Source of the DNA: an uncultured Muribaculum sp.
Lineage (GTDB): Bacteria; Bacteroidota; Bacteroidia; Bacteroidales; Muribaculaceae
Assembly: GCA_910589555.1 (NCBI GenBank)
Contig: CAJUTE010000039.1
Location: 1-24,976, forward strand
Reading direction: 5' to 3'
Length of the DNA: 24,976 nucleotides
Position numbers and translations under genes: made by a program. The notes under the pieces were generated by a model that searched no databases, was not told the origin of the DNA, and saw nothing but the letters and a program-made list of their open reading frames with translations. Below are positions 1-7,991 of the stretch, one piece after another. The stretch's first letter is position 1. Each line of letters opens with the position of its first letter.

Positions 1-38
1 TTAAGGGGCTTTAGGGGGGCGGGGTTTGGGGCGGGGTG
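1..38 (+). repeat. G-rich intergenic block (copy A), possible G-quadruplex
   Basis: This plus-strand stretch has at least five runs of three or more G separated by loops of 1-5 nt, which fits the canonical G-quadruplex pattern. It contains the word GGGGCTTTAGGG, also found in similar blocks at 3721-3800 and 12790-12838. It ends about 44 nt before a -7-like box at 82-89. The block may extend beyond the left edge of the window. Confidence 0.55.
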
Positions 39-81
39 AAAATTATTGTGTCTTGATTAGGGATTAATGGATAAAAAATGC

Positions 82-89
82 TACTTTTG
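82..89 (+). promoter_or_regulatory. Possible -7 box for the patatin-like gene
   Basis: TACTTTTG matches the Bacteroidota -7 consensus TAnnTTTG. No good -33 TTTG lies at the usual 19-20 nt distance. The box overlaps the GTG at 89, so either it is chance or translation starts further downstream. Confidence 0.3.
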
Positions 90-898
90 TGAGTATCATT
101 TATAAAAACTCTATTTTGGGTAGGAAACGAAAATACAGATTGGGGCTTGCTCTTAGCGGGGGTGGTGTGCGCGGGTTCGCGCATCTTGGCGCCCTTTATG
201 CTATGGAGGAGCTTGGAATAAAGCCTGATATAATCGCCGGAGTAAGCGCCGGGTCGGTGGTGGCTTCGCTATATGGTTCGGGTATGACGCCGCTCGACAT
301 AATGAAGCAGTTCTATTATCATAAGTTTACCGACTTTTGTAAAGTGTGTCTGCCCAGGGAGGGTTTTCTGAACATGGACGGATTCCGTAAGTTCCTGACC
401 GACAATCTTCTTGTGGAGCGTATCGAGGAGTGTCCCATCCCCACCGTGATCTGTGCCACGGATATCGCCGCGAGCGAGCCTGTTCAATGGCGAGAGGGTG
501 AGATAGCCGACAGGGTGTGTGCGTCGTGTGCTATGCCTATCGTGTTTAATCCGGTCACTATCAACGATGTGGACTATGTGGATGGTGGAGTTCTCCATAA
601 TCTTCCGGCGTGGGCTATCAGGGATGAGTGCGAAATATTGATAGGGATGAATGTGAGCCCGATTATCCGCAGCAAGAATTATACAGGGTCGCTGATGGAT
701 ATCGCCACTCGTACCTATCACTTGATGGCTCGTGTCAATTCACAAACCGATGCCGCTATGTGTGACGTAGTTATCTCAACCGATTCGATCGCTGATCTGA
801 GAGTGTTCAATCTCAAAGAGAAGGAGCGTATATTTAAAAGTGGATATAAAAGTGCGAAAAGTGTGCTTCTCGAAGCCAAGGAGAAGCTAAAACTATGA
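89..898 (+). CDS. Patatin-like phospholipase family protein (RssA/YchK-like)
   Basis: Predicted serine acyl-hydrolase of the patatin fold, about 269 aa, cytosolic by sequence (no signal peptide or membrane segment). The oxyanion-hole motif GGGVRG is at residues 24-29, the nucleophile elbow G-V-S-A-G places Ser53 as the catalytic serine, and the catalytic Asp lies in D165-G-G. This Ser/Asp dyad layout is that of small bacterial RssA-type proteins, whose physiological lipid substrate is mostly unknown. The start is uncertain: GTG at 89 overlaps a promoter-like box, and TTG at 116 would give a shorter protein starting just before the conserved GLALSGGG strand. The GH13 gene begins 12 nt after the stop, so the two are probably co-transcribed. 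Function beyond hydrolase is not resolved. Confidence 0.88.
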   Translation: MSIIYKNSILGRKRKYRLGLALSGGGVRGFAHLGALYAMEELGIKPDIIAGVSAGSVVASLYGSGMTPLDIMKQFYYHKFTDFCKVCLPREGFLNMDGFRKFLTDNLLVERIEECPIPTVICATDIAASEPVQWREGEIADRVCASCAMPIVFNPVTINDVDYVDGGVLHNLPAWAIRDECEILIGMNVSPIIRSKNYTGSLMDIATRTYHLMARVNSQTDAAMCDVVISTDSIADLRVFNLKEKERIFKSGYKSAKSVLLEAKEKLKL

Positions 899-910
899 TT
901 TGACTAATTT

Positions 911-2632
911 ATGGAACAGGAAAAACCAGTAATCTATCAATTATTACCGAGACTCTTTGCCAATTATAATGAAAATTGCGTGCCCAACGGGACTATTGTC
1001 CAGAACGGCTCGGGAAAAATGAACAGTATCACCACCAAGGTTTTAAGAAGCATCCGAAACCTTGGCGTGACTCACGTGTGGTATACGGGAATAATCGAAC
1101 ATTCCAATCAGACCGACTACAGCTCCTACGGCATACACCGCGATAATCCCGCCGTGGTCAAGGGCAAGGCTGGATCGCCCTATGCGATAAAGGATTACTA
1201 TGACGTGGATCCTGACATCGCGGTTAAGGTCAATGACCGCATAGGGGAGTTTGAGGCTCTTGTCGCCCGCACGCATGACTCCGGGATGAAGGTGATCATC
1301 GACTTTGTGCCCAATCATGTGTCGCGTCAATATATTTCCGACGCTCATCCTGCGGGGGTGAAGGACTTTGGCGTTGACGACAACCGTAACCGCTTCTTTG
1401 AAAAGGATAATAACTTCTATTATATACCTCACCAGCTCTTTTCTCCGTCAATCCCGCTCGGGGAGGGTAAAGACGCATACGTGGAATTTCCCGCCAGAGC
1501 GTCGGGCAACGACTGCTTCACGGCGTTCCCGTCGGTCAATGACTGGTATGAGACAGTAAAGCTGAATTATGGTATAGACTTCGGCGATGGATCGCGCCAT
1601 TTCTACCCGATTCCTCGCACGTGGTTCCAGATGCTCGACATTCTCCGCTATTGGGCGGCTAAGGGTATCGACGGCTTCCGTTGCGACATGGCACACATGG
1701 TTCCTGTCGAGTTCTGGACATGGGCTATCGCCAACATCAAGGAGCGTTTCCCGAGGGTGGTGTTTATCGCCGAGATATATGATGTGGCTCTTTACCGTCA
1801 GTTCATTCATGCCGGATTTGACTACCTGTATGATAAGGTGAATCTTTACGACACACTCCGCGGCATCCAGTGCTGCAATGTGTCGGCGGCTCAGCTGACC
1901 CACTGCTGGCAGACAGTCGACGGCATCGGAGGAAATATGCTAAACTTCCTTGAGAATCATGACGAGCAGCGTTTCGGCTCCAAGTTCTATGCCGGCGATC
2001 CGTCGCTTGTGATACCGTCGCTTGTGGTGAGCGCTTTCATCGGCACCGGACCGTTTATGGTCTATGCGGGTCAGGAGCTCGGGGAGTGTGCTGTCGATGC
2101 TGAGGGATTCAGCGGTGCCGACGGCAGAACCACGATATTTGATTACTGGAGCATCCCCACCGTGCGCCGTTGGCTCAACGAGGGCAAGTGTGACGAGTCG
2201 CGCCTCACCGGCTCGGAAAAGTGGCTGCGCAACAAGTATGCCACGATCATGCGCATGTGTAATACGGAGAAGGCTATCTCCCGTGGCCGCTTCTTTGACC
2301 TGATGTATGTGAATTACGAGAATCCCACGCTTAATCCCCACCGTCAGTATGTGTGGCTGCGTTCGTGTGACAACGAGACTCTTGTCATCGCCGTCAATTT
2401 TTCATCGGAGCCTTGCGACCTTCGAGTCAACATTCCGAGCCATGCTTTCGACGTGCTTAGCATACCTCAGGGCGATTGTGTTGCCACAGAGCTTCTTAGC
2501 CGCGACATGATGCGTAAGACGCTGTCGCCTGACGCTCCATTCTGCACCGAAATCGGGCCGAATGATGCCGTTGTGTGGAAGATAAAGCACAAGAATGTTC
2601 TCGACAATGGTAAAAAAAGAGGCGGCAGATAG
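911..2632 (+). CDS. GH13 alpha-amylase family glycoside hydrolase, cytosolic
   Basis: Glycoside hydrolase family 13 enzyme of 573 aa. All four classic conserved regions are visible: region I DFVPNH (131-136), region II GFRCDMAH with nucleophile Asp259, region III with general acid Glu288 (FIAEIYD), and region IV FLENHDEQ with transition-state stabiliser Asp351. The C-terminal 100 residues look like the beta-sandwich domain usual in GH13. There is no signal peptide, so it should act on intracellular alpha-glucans or imported maltodextrin rather than as a SusG-type surface enzyme. The exact specificity (amylase, maltogenic or transferase) cannot be assigned by eye. It lies 12 nt downstream of the patatin-like gene and is probably co-transcribed; no SusCD genes are nearby. 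Confidence 0.92.
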   Translation: MEQEKPVIYQLLPRLFANYNENCVPNGTIVQNGSGKMNSITTKVLRSIRNLGVTHVWYTGIIEHSNQTDYSSYGIHRDNPAVVKGKAGSPYAIKDYYDVDPDIAVKVNDRIGEFEALVARTHDSGMKVIIDFVPNHVSRQYISDAHPAGVKDFGVDDNRNRFFEKDNNFYYIPHQLFSPSIPLGEGKDAYVEFPARASGNDCFTAFPSVNDWYETVKLNYGIDFGDGSRHFYPIPRTWFQMLDILRYWAAKGIDGFRCDMAHMVPVEFWTWAIANIKERFPRVVFIAEIYDVALYRQFIHAGFDYLYDKVNLYDTLRGIQCCNVSAAQLTHCWQTVDGIGGNMLNFLENHDEQRFGSKFYAGDPSLVIPSLVVSAFIGTGPFMVYAGQELGECAVDAEGFSGADGRTTIFDYWSIPTVRRWLNEGKCDESRLTGSEKWLRNKYATIMRMCNTEKAISRGRFFDLMYVNYENPTLNPHRQYVWLRSCDNETLVIAVNFSSEPCDLRVNIPSHAFDVLSIPQGDCVATELLSRDMMRKTLSPDAPFCTEIGPNDAVVWKIKHKNVLDNGKKRGGR

Positions 2633-2654
2633 GTGCAGTGAAGCTAAAAAAGAG

Positions 2655-2663
2655 TAATTTTGC
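2655..2663 (+). promoter_or_regulatory. Promoter -7 box for prs
   Basis: TAATTTTGC is a full match to TAnnTTTGC, 36 nt before the prs ATG and after the GH13 stop. No clear -33 TTTG is visible. Confidence 0.55.
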
Positions 2664-2699
2664 AGAAAAATCCAATCAATATAAAATTTCGTTGTAATA

Positions 2700-3632
2700 A
2701 TGTTACCTCCATTTAAGGTTTTTGCCGGAACCAAGTCGGAATACATGGCTCAGGAGATTTGTGCGGAACTCGGTGTGCCTCTGGGCAAGATGAACATTCA
2801 GCATTTTGCCGACGGCGAGTTTGAAGTGTCGTTTGAAGAATCTATTCGCGGATGCGAAGTGTTTTTGGTTCAATCCACTTTCCCGAACAGTGACAATTTG
2901 ATGGAGCTGTTGTTGATGATCGACGCTGCCAAGCGCGCATCGGCTGCATCCATCATCGCCGTGATGCCTTACTTCGGCTGGGCTCGTCAGGATCGCAAGG
3001 ATAAGCCACGTGTTTCAATCGCCGCCAAGCTTGTCGCCGATTTGTTGAGCACCGCGGGTGTTGACCGTGTCATCTGCATGGACCTTCATGCCGATCAGAT
3101 CCAGGGTTTCTTCAATGTTCCGGTTGATCACTTGTATGCATCGTCAGTATTCATTCCTTACATCAAGTCGCTCAAGCTTGAAGACATGGTTATCGCTACC
3201 CCCGACGTGGGCGGCGCCAAGCGAGCCAATAACTATGCCAAGTACTTTGACGTGCCTTTGGTATTGTGCCACAAGCAGCGCGCTAAAGCCAATGTTGTTG
3301 CGTCGATGACCGTGATCGGTGATGTTAAGGATAAGAATGTTATTCTCATCGATGATATGGTTGATACCGCAGGAACAATCACTAAGGCAGCCGACTTGAT
3401 GATGTCGGAGGGCGCCAAGAGTGTGCGCGCTCTTGCCACTCATGCGATCATGAGCGATCCCGCAAGCCAGCGTGTGGACGACAGCATGATGGAGGAGATA
3501 ATTTTCACCAACAGCATTCCTTATACCGGAAGCTGCAAGAAGTGCACGATTCTGTCGGTGGCTAAATTGTTTGCTGACACTATACGTCGTGTGCATGAGA
3601 ATCAGTCGATTTCGTCGCAGTATTTGATTTAA
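2700..3632 (+). CDS. prs: Ribose-phosphate pyrophosphokinase (PRPP synthetase)
   Basis: Converts ribose 5-phosphate and ATP to PRPP for purine, pyrimidine, His, Trp and NAD synthesis; cytosolic. The 310 aa length is typical of class I enzymes. Visible signatures are the ATP-binding segment YFGWARQDRK (91-100), the MDLHAD segment with His129/130 near the active site, the catalytic loop around KQRAK (192-196), and the PRPP/ribose-phosphate loop VILIDDMVDTAGT (214-226). Start ATG 2700 gives the normal N-terminus, with a -7 box at 2655-2663 just upstream. It is followed by a strong hairpin terminator at 3677-3718, so it probably forms a single-gene unit. Confidence 0.97.
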   Translation: MLPPFKVFAGTKSEYMAQEICAELGVPLGKMNIQHFADGEFEVSFEESIRGCEVFLVQSTFPNSDNLMELLLMIDAAKRASAASIIAVMPYFGWARQDRKDKPRVSIAAKLVADLLSTAGVDRVICMDLHADQIQGFFNVPVDHLYASSVFIPYIKSLKLEDMVIATPDVGGAKRANNYAKYFDVPLVLCHKQRAKANVVASMTVIGDVKDKNVILIDDMVDTAGTITKAADLMMSEGAKSVRALATHAIMSDPASQRVDDSMMEEIIFTNSIPYTGSCKKCTILSVAKLFADTIRRVHENQSISSQYLI

Positions 3633-3676
3633 GGTTTTTTTTGAGCTTTTTTTAAGCGAGGAAAATAGATAATGGG

Positions 3677-3718
3677 AAGCCCGCCTTTTTTTGAAAGAAA
3701 AGGGCGGGCTTTTTTTTA
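3677..3718 (+). terminator. Rho-independent terminator after prs
   Basis: Arms AAGCCCGCC (3677-3685) and GGCGGGCTT (3703-3711) form a 9-bp GC-rich stem around an A/T-rich loop and run into eight or more T. It lies 45 nt after the prs stop. Confidence 0.9.
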
Positions 3719-3720
3719 AT

Positions 3721-3800
3721 TGGGGGCTTTAATGGGGCTTTAATGGGGCTTTAGGGTCGTTAAGGGCTTTAAGGGCTTTAGGGAGGGGAGAGGGGGTGGG
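3721..3800 (+). repeat. G-rich intergenic block (copy B), possible G-quadruplex
   Basis: About ten G-runs of 3-5 nt are separated by words such as CTTTAAT, CTTTA and TCGTTAA. The string ATGGGGCTTTAGGGTCGTTA is shared with the block at 12790-12838. It lies between the prs terminator and the cmk promoter and ends about 46 nt before the cmk -7 box. Together with its flanks it fills the 245-bp prs-cmk gap. Confidence 0.75.
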
Positions 3801-3821
3801 CGGATTAAAGTTTTTAAAGTC

Positions 3822-3854
3822 GTTGGGGGTGTCGGGTTTAAGTTGTATCTTTGC
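3822..3854 (+). promoter_or_regulatory. Promoter of the cmk-ispH operon
   Basis: A -33 element GTTG (3822-3825), a 20-nt spacer and a -7 box TATCTTTGC (3846-3854) fit the Bacteroidota consensus TTTG-N19/20-TAnnTTTG. The cmk ATG at 3878 follows by 23 nt, which excludes longer in-frame starts inside the promoter. Confidence 0.75.
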
Positions 3855-3877
3855 TTTTTGAATATTTAATTGGATTT

Positions 3878-4564
3878 ATGGATAAAATTATAATTGCTAT
3901 CGACGGGTATTCGTCGTCGGGCAAAAGCTCGATGGCTAAGGCTCTTGCCTCGAAGATAGGCTACCGCTATATCGATTCGGGCGCCATGTATCGTGCCGTG
4001 ACTCTTTGGGCTATGCGTAACGGGCTTGTGGCAAATGGAGATGTGGACCGTGAGGCTTTGATAGCCGATTTGCCTAAAATCAATGTCGATTTCCGTGTGA
4101 TGCCTGACGGCAAGCAGCACACGCTTCTTAACGGTGAGGATGTTGAGGAGCTGATACGCCGCATGGATGTGTCGTCGAATGTGTCGCAGGTGTCGGTTAT
4201 CCCTGAAGTGCGTCATAAGCTTGTGGATCTTCAGCAGGAGCTTGGCAACGGTAAGGGGATAGTGATGGATGGCAGGGATATAGGCACTACGGTGTTTCCT
4301 CATGCTGAAATGAAGGTGTTTGTGACCGCTTCGGTGGAGACTCGCGCACAACGCCGCTTGCAAGAGCTTGCCGCCAAAGGGATTCCGGCTAATTACGAAG
4401 AGGTTTTCGCTAATGTCGCCCAGCGTGACCACATTGATGAGACACGTGAAGAGAGCCCGCTGCGAAAAGCCGCCGATGCCGTGACTCTCGACAACTCGAC
4501 CATGAGTGTTGAAGCCCAGAACCAATGGCTTCTTGATTTATATCACAGCAAGATAAATGCATGA
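3878..4564 (+). CDS. cmk: (d)CMP kinase
   Basis: Phosphorylates CMP and dCMP to the diphosphates in pyrimidine salvage and nucleotide recycling; cytosolic. The 228 aa protein begins MDKIIIAIDGYSSSGKSS, with the P-loop G10-xxxx-GKS17 directly after the first strand. Other family marks are the DSGAMYRA segment, the MDGRDIGT(T)VFP segment in the second half, and Asp/Arg-rich C-terminal RDHIDETR and SPL motifs. An in-frame extension back to 3851 is rejected because it lies in the promoter's -7 box. The stop overlaps the ispH start (ATGA at 4561), so it is the first gene of a translationally coupled operon. Confidence 0.96.
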   Translation: MDKIIIAIDGYSSSGKSSMAKALASKIGYRYIDSGAMYRAVTLWAMRNGLVANGDVDREALIADLPKINVDFRVMPDGKQHTLLNGEDVEELIRRMDVSSNVSQVSVIPEVRHKLVDLQQELGNGKGIVMDGRDIGTTVFPHAEMKVFVTASVETRAQRRLQELAAKGIPANYEEVFANVAQRDHIDETREESPLRKAADAVTLDNSTMSVEAQNQWLLDLYHSKINA

Positions 4565-5430
4565 TACGCATAGAGATTGACAAGGATTCAGGATTCTGCA
4601 ACGGCGTGGTGTCGGCGATACGCAAAGCCGAGGATGAGCTTGACCGCACCGGAACGCTGTATTGCCTTGGCGACATCGTGCACAACAGCGACGAGGTGGA
4701 GCGGCTGAGGCAACGCGGTCTTGTGACCATCACCCATGATGAGCTTTCGAAGCTGCATGGGGTGAAGGTGCTGCTGCGTGCCCACGGCGAGCCGCCGTCG
4801 ACCTACGAAATAGCCCGGCAGAATGACATCACCATCATTGACGCAACCTGCCCTGTGGTGCTGCATCTACAGAAACGCATCAGGGAATCGTATGACAGCC
4901 GGTCGGGCAACGAGACTATAGTCATCTACGGCAAGCGCGGACACGCTGAAGTGAACGGGCTTGTGGGTCAGACCAACGGGGAGGCTATCGTGGTGGAGGA
5001 TATCACGGGTCTTGACAAGCTAAACTATGACAATGACATAGTGCTCTATTCGCAGACCACCAAGTCGCTTCAGGGTCTTTCGGAAATGATCTCGGCTATC
5101 GATTCGAAGAAATCGCCCGGCACAACTTTCAGATATTATGACACGATATGCCGCCAGGTGGCAAACCGAGTGCCCAAGCTCAGGGAGTTTGCATCGGCTC
5201 ATGACCTGATCCTCTTTGTGAGCGGCAAGAAGAGCAGCAACGGCAAAATCCTGTTTGGGGAGTGTGCCGAGGTCAATCCCAACACTCATCTCATCTCTAA
5301 CCCCGATGAGATTGAGCCGTCGTGGCTCACCGGGGTTGCCAGCGTGGGAATATGCGGCGCCACCTCCACTCCGCGGTGGCTCATGGAAAATGTGAGAGAA
5401 CGCCTAATAAAAATCGCAGGAGATGAATGA
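4561..5430 (+). CDS. ispH: 4-hydroxy-3-methylbut-2-enyl diphosphate reductase
   Basis: Last step of the MEP pathway: a [4Fe-4S] enzyme reducing HMBPP to IPP and DMAPP in the cytosol. At 289 aa it is close to the family norm. The three cluster cysteines are Cys13 (GFCNG), Cys97 (DATCP) and Cys197 (DTICRQV). The substrate-binding histidines are in HNSDEV (His41), RAHGEP (His74) and GHAEVNG (His128), with the acidic proton donor at Glu130. The C-terminal CGATSTPRWL motif is also present. It starts within the cmk stop (ATGA) and its last 8 nt overlap the exonuclease start. Its operon also carries a prenyl diphosphate synthase that would use its products. Confidence 0.97.
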   Translation: MIRIEIDKDSGFCNGVVSAIRKAEDELDRTGTLYCLGDIVHNSDEVERLRQRGLVTITHDELSKLHGVKVLLRAHGEPPSTYEIARQNDITIIDATCPVVLHLQKRIRESYDSRSGNETIVIYGKRGHAEVNGLVGQTNGEAIVVEDITGLDKLNYDNDIVLYSQTTKSLQGLSEMISAIDSKKSPGTTFRYYDTICRQVANRVPKLREFASAHDLILFVSGKKSSNGKILFGECAEVNPNTHLISNPDEIEPSWLTGVASVGICGATSTPRWLMENVRERLIKIAGDE

Positions 5431-5941
5431 TTTTATCGCCATAGATGTAGAGACCGCCAACAATCATCCATCGAGCATCTGCGCGCTTGGCGCGGTGAAG
5501 GTGGAGGGTGGCGTGATTGTCGACGAGTTCTATGAACTTGTGAAACCGGAACCGGAATACTATTTCCGCCACTTTTCAGAGAATATCCACGGCATATTCC
5601 GGGAGGACACTGAAAACTCGCCGACTTTTGACCGTGTGTGGCAGGCTATGCTCAAGCAATTCGGCTACGAATCCCATCCGGAAGAGGCGGTGTTTGTGGC
5701 TCACAATAAAATGTTTGACGAAAAATGCCTCAAGGAGGCTCACCGGGTGTATGGTCTGACATGGTGTGACAATACATTTCTGTGCACTCTCCAGAAAGCC
5801 CGACGGACCATTCCGCGCCAACTCATAGGGAGCTATTCGCTTCCGGTGGTGTGTGACTTCATGGGCATTCCGTTCAACAACCATCACAACGCGCTTGCCG
5901 ATGCCGAGGCTTGCGCAAAAATAGCAATGACACTGTTATGA
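5423..5941 (+). CDS. DEDDh 3'-5' exonuclease (DnaQ/Pol III epsilon-like)
   Basis: Stand-alone DnaQ-fold exonuclease of 172 aa. The metal-binding residues are Asp8 and Glu10 in the ExoI motif (IDVET), Asp99 in ExoII (NKMFDE), and His155 with Asp160 in ExoIII (HHNALAD), giving the DEDDh subtype. No polymerase, BRCT or other domain is attached. The short core resembles many Bacteroidota proteins annotated as 3'-5' exonucleases; whether it is the replicative proofreading subunit or a repair/RNA enzyme cannot be told. It overlaps ispH by 8 nt at its start and the next gene by ATGA at its end. Confidence 0.9.
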   Translation: MNDFIAIDVETANNHPSSICALGAVKVEGGVIVDEFYELVKPEPEYYFRHFSENIHGIFREDTENSPTFDRVWQAMLKQFGYESHPEEAVFVAHNKMFDEKCLKEAHRVYGLTWCDNTFLCTLQKARRTIPRQLIGSYSLPVVCDFMGIPFNNHHNALADAEACAKIAMTLL

Positions 5942-6228
5942 AACATTTATTATACGCAGCCCTTGTTTCCATGCTTGCGCTTGCCGGATGCGGAAAGAGC
6001 GCCGAGGAGAAAGAGGCTTATTCGCAAGGCGAGGCGGCGGCTGCCGCTCTCATCGATTCGATAAACTCTATGTCGGAATTACAGCTTGAAGGGTATCTGC
6101 TCGACGTGAGAGCCAACGAGTATAAATATGTGGCTTCGGGCGATTCCGCTTCCGCAGTTTCCTATATCGAGGGTTTCGAGGAATATATCAGAGCCAATTC
6201 CGACTCCATTTCATCACTTATATTTTGA
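5938..6228 (+). CDS. Small predicted lipoprotein, unknown function
   Basis: A 96 aa protein starting at ATG 5938, which overlaps the exonuclease stop (ATGA). A longer in-frame start at 5911 would lie inside the exonuclease gene and spoil the signal peptide. The N-terminus is a type II signal peptide with lipobox L15-A-G-Cys18. The mature part is short, acidic and mostly helical by composition (SAEEKEAYSQGEAAA..., then a Ser/Tyr/Glu-rich segment). No named domain is recognised. Position in the operon suggests envelope placement but not a specific role. Confidence 0.8.
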   Translation: MKHLLYAALVSMLALAGCGKSAEEKEAYSQGEAAAAALIDSINSMSELQLEGYLLDVRANEYKYVASGDSASAVSYIEGFEEYIRANSDSISSLIF

Positions 6229-6252
6229 CCATAACCAAAACATCCCTATATC

Positions 6253-7221
6253 ATGCATACTGTCAACGAATATGTTGATTACATCAACTCCCAGATTGGC
6301 GCGATAAAATATCCGTCGCGTCCCGCCCGGCTTTATGAGCCGATAAAATACACCATTGAAGCCGGAGGAAAAAGATTGCGTCCCATGCTTCTGCTCGCAG
6401 TAGCCGACTCTCTCGGAGTGCCGATGGGGATGGCTGTCAACCAGGCGCTCGCGATCGAGATGTTTCACAACTTCACGCTGCTTCACGACGATCTGATGGA
6501 CCGTGCCGATATGCGCCACGGCAAGCCTACGGTGCACGTGAAGTGGGATGCCGCCACCGCCATACTCTCGGGCGACACGATGCTCACGATGGCGGGAATG
6601 ATGGTGACCAAGGGGTTGCGCGACAAGTCGGCTCTTGATATTCTGGCGCTGTTCAACGACACGGCTATTGACGTGTATGAAGGGCAGCAGAAGGATATGG
6701 ATTTCGAATCGCGCACTGATGTGACGATCGAGGAGTATCTCGACATGATTTCACAGAAGACCGGAGCGCTGATAGCCGCACCGTGCCTGATGGGGGCTAT
6801 TCTTGCAAACGCCGACGAGGACAGGCGACAGGCATTCAAAGAGTTTGGCAAGGCTCTTGGCAAGGCATTCCAGCTTCAGGATGACTGGCTCGACACTTAC
6901 GGCGACCCGACGGTGTTCGGCAAAAAGATAGGTGGCGACATACTCAACGATAAAAAGACATATCTTCTAATCAAGGCTCTCGCCGACTCTACGGGCGAGC
7001 AGAAAACGGAATTGCTCTCGCTGATGGGCACCCGCTCGGATGAGAAAATAGAACGCGTGCGCGCCATATATGACGCCACCGGCGCCGAAGCGGCGTGCCG
7101 CTCTCTCATCGAGGAGGCTACGAATGAAGCTATCAAGGCGATTGAACGTGCGGAACTTTCAGACAGAGCGACCGAATTTTTCCGCACTCTCGCTGAAAAA
7201 TCACTCACCCGACGTTCATGA
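6253..7221 (+). CDS. Polyprenyl (probably short-chain) diphosphate synthase
   Basis: Trans-prenyltransferase of 322 aa that condenses IPP with allylic diphosphates. Landmarks are GGKRLRP (38-44), the first Asp-rich motif D79-D-L-M-D83, GDxML (107-111), the second Asp-rich motif QDDWLD (209-214), and KKIGGD (224-229). A bulky Phe74 sits five residues before the first Asp, with Thr75 at -4, and the first motif has no two-residue insertion. In characterised enzymes a bulky residue there stops elongation near C15-C20, so FPP or GGPP is more likely than the long menaquinone side chain. It lies 24 nt after the lipoprotein, in the same operon as ispH, and overlaps tatD by ATGA. Confidence 0.93.
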   Translation: MHTVNEYVDYINSQIGAIKYPSRPARLYEPIKYTIEAGGKRLRPMLLLAVADSLGVPMGMAVNQALAIEMFHNFTLLHDDLMDRADMRHGKPTVHVKWDAATAILSGDTMLTMAGMMVTKGLRDKSALDILALFNDTAIDVYEGQQKDMDFESRTDVTIEEYLDMISQKTGALIAAPCLMGAILANADEDRRQAFKEFGKALGKAFQLQDDWLDTYGDPTVFGKKIGGDILNDKKTYLLIKALADSTGEQKTELLSLMGTRSDEKIERVRAIYDATGAEAACRSLIEEATNEAIKAIERAELSDRATEFFRTLAEKSLTRRS

Positions 7222-7991
7222 CAGTAGACACTCACACCCATCTCTATCTTCCGGATTTTGAAGATCCGCACGGCGCCGTTTCCCGGGCGCTTGCCGCCGG
7301 AGTGGGGCATCTCATATTTCCCAATGTCGACCTCGGCACCATAGCGCCGATGAAGGAGCTGCATTCAGCGTTCAGCGACAGCACGTCGATAGCGATGGGG
7401 CTGCATCCCACCGAGATCGGCGGCAATTGGAAAGAGGATCTGGCGCTTATCAAAGCCGAGCTTGACAGTGGCGCCAATTATGTGGCGATAGGCGAGATAG
7501 GGATCGACCTTTACTGGGACAAGCAATTCCGGGAGGAGCAGATGCAGGCGTTTCGCGTTCAATGTGAATGGGCGGTGGAGCGCGGCGTTCCGGTGATCAT
7601 ACATTGCCGCGAGGGGCTTGATGAGATTCTAGAGGTATTTGACTCGATGGAGCGGGTGCCTGCCGGGGTGTTTCACAGCTTCGGAGGCACGGTCGAGGAT
7701 GTTGAGAGAATACGCCGCCGCGGCGACTTTTATTTCGGCATCAACGGCATAGTCACATTCAAGAATTCAAAGCTGCGTGACACATTGCCCGCCATAGGCG
7801 CCGAGAGGCTGCTGCTTGAAACCGACGCACCTTATCTTGCTCCGGTGCCTCATAGGGGGAAACGCAATGAGTCGGCGTTCATCGTCCATACCGCTGCCTA
7901 TGTGGCTAATCATTTAGGCATGACGGTTGAGGAGCTGTGCAATGTCACCACTGCCAATGCCGCAAGATTGTTTCATATCGATGTAAAATGA
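7218..7991 (+). CDS. tatD: TatD family metal-dependent deoxyribonuclease
   Basis: TIM-barrel metallohydrolase of 257 aa in the amidohydrolase superfamily; family members are 3'-5' DNases or DNA/RNA repair enzymes in the cytosol. Metal ligands are visible: His6 and His8 in DTHTH, Glu93 in IGEIGID, His129 in IIHCRE, His153 in FHSFGG, and Asp203 in LLETDAPYLAP. The tail PHRGKRNES is the usual TatD signature. It starts in the stop codon of the prenyl synthase and ends in the start codon of the GNAT gene. Paralogues are common (TatD, YcfH, YjjV), so the symbol denotes the family. Confidence 0.93.
   Translation: MTVDTHTHLYLPDFEDPHGAVSRALAAGVGHLIFPNVDLGTIAPMKELHSAFSDSTSIAMGLHPTEIGGNWKEDLALIKAELDSGANYVAIGEIGIDLYWDKQFREEQMQAFRVQCEWAVERGVPVIIHCREGLDEILEVFDSMERVPAGVFHSFGGTVEDVERIRRRGDFYFGINGIVTFKNSKLRDTLPAIGAERLLLETDAPYLAPVPHRGKRNESAFIVHTAAYVANHLGMTVEELCNVTTANAARLFHIDVK

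Noticed and set aside
3721..3800. Telomere-like repeat (TTTAGGG words)
   Set aside because: The words are irregular and interspersed with TCGTTA and TTTAAT, are internal to the chromosome segment, and recur upstream of genes rather than at an end.
3851..3877. Longer cmk N-terminus
   Set aside because: It would begin inside the -7 box of the operon promoter; the family N-terminus is at ATG 3878.
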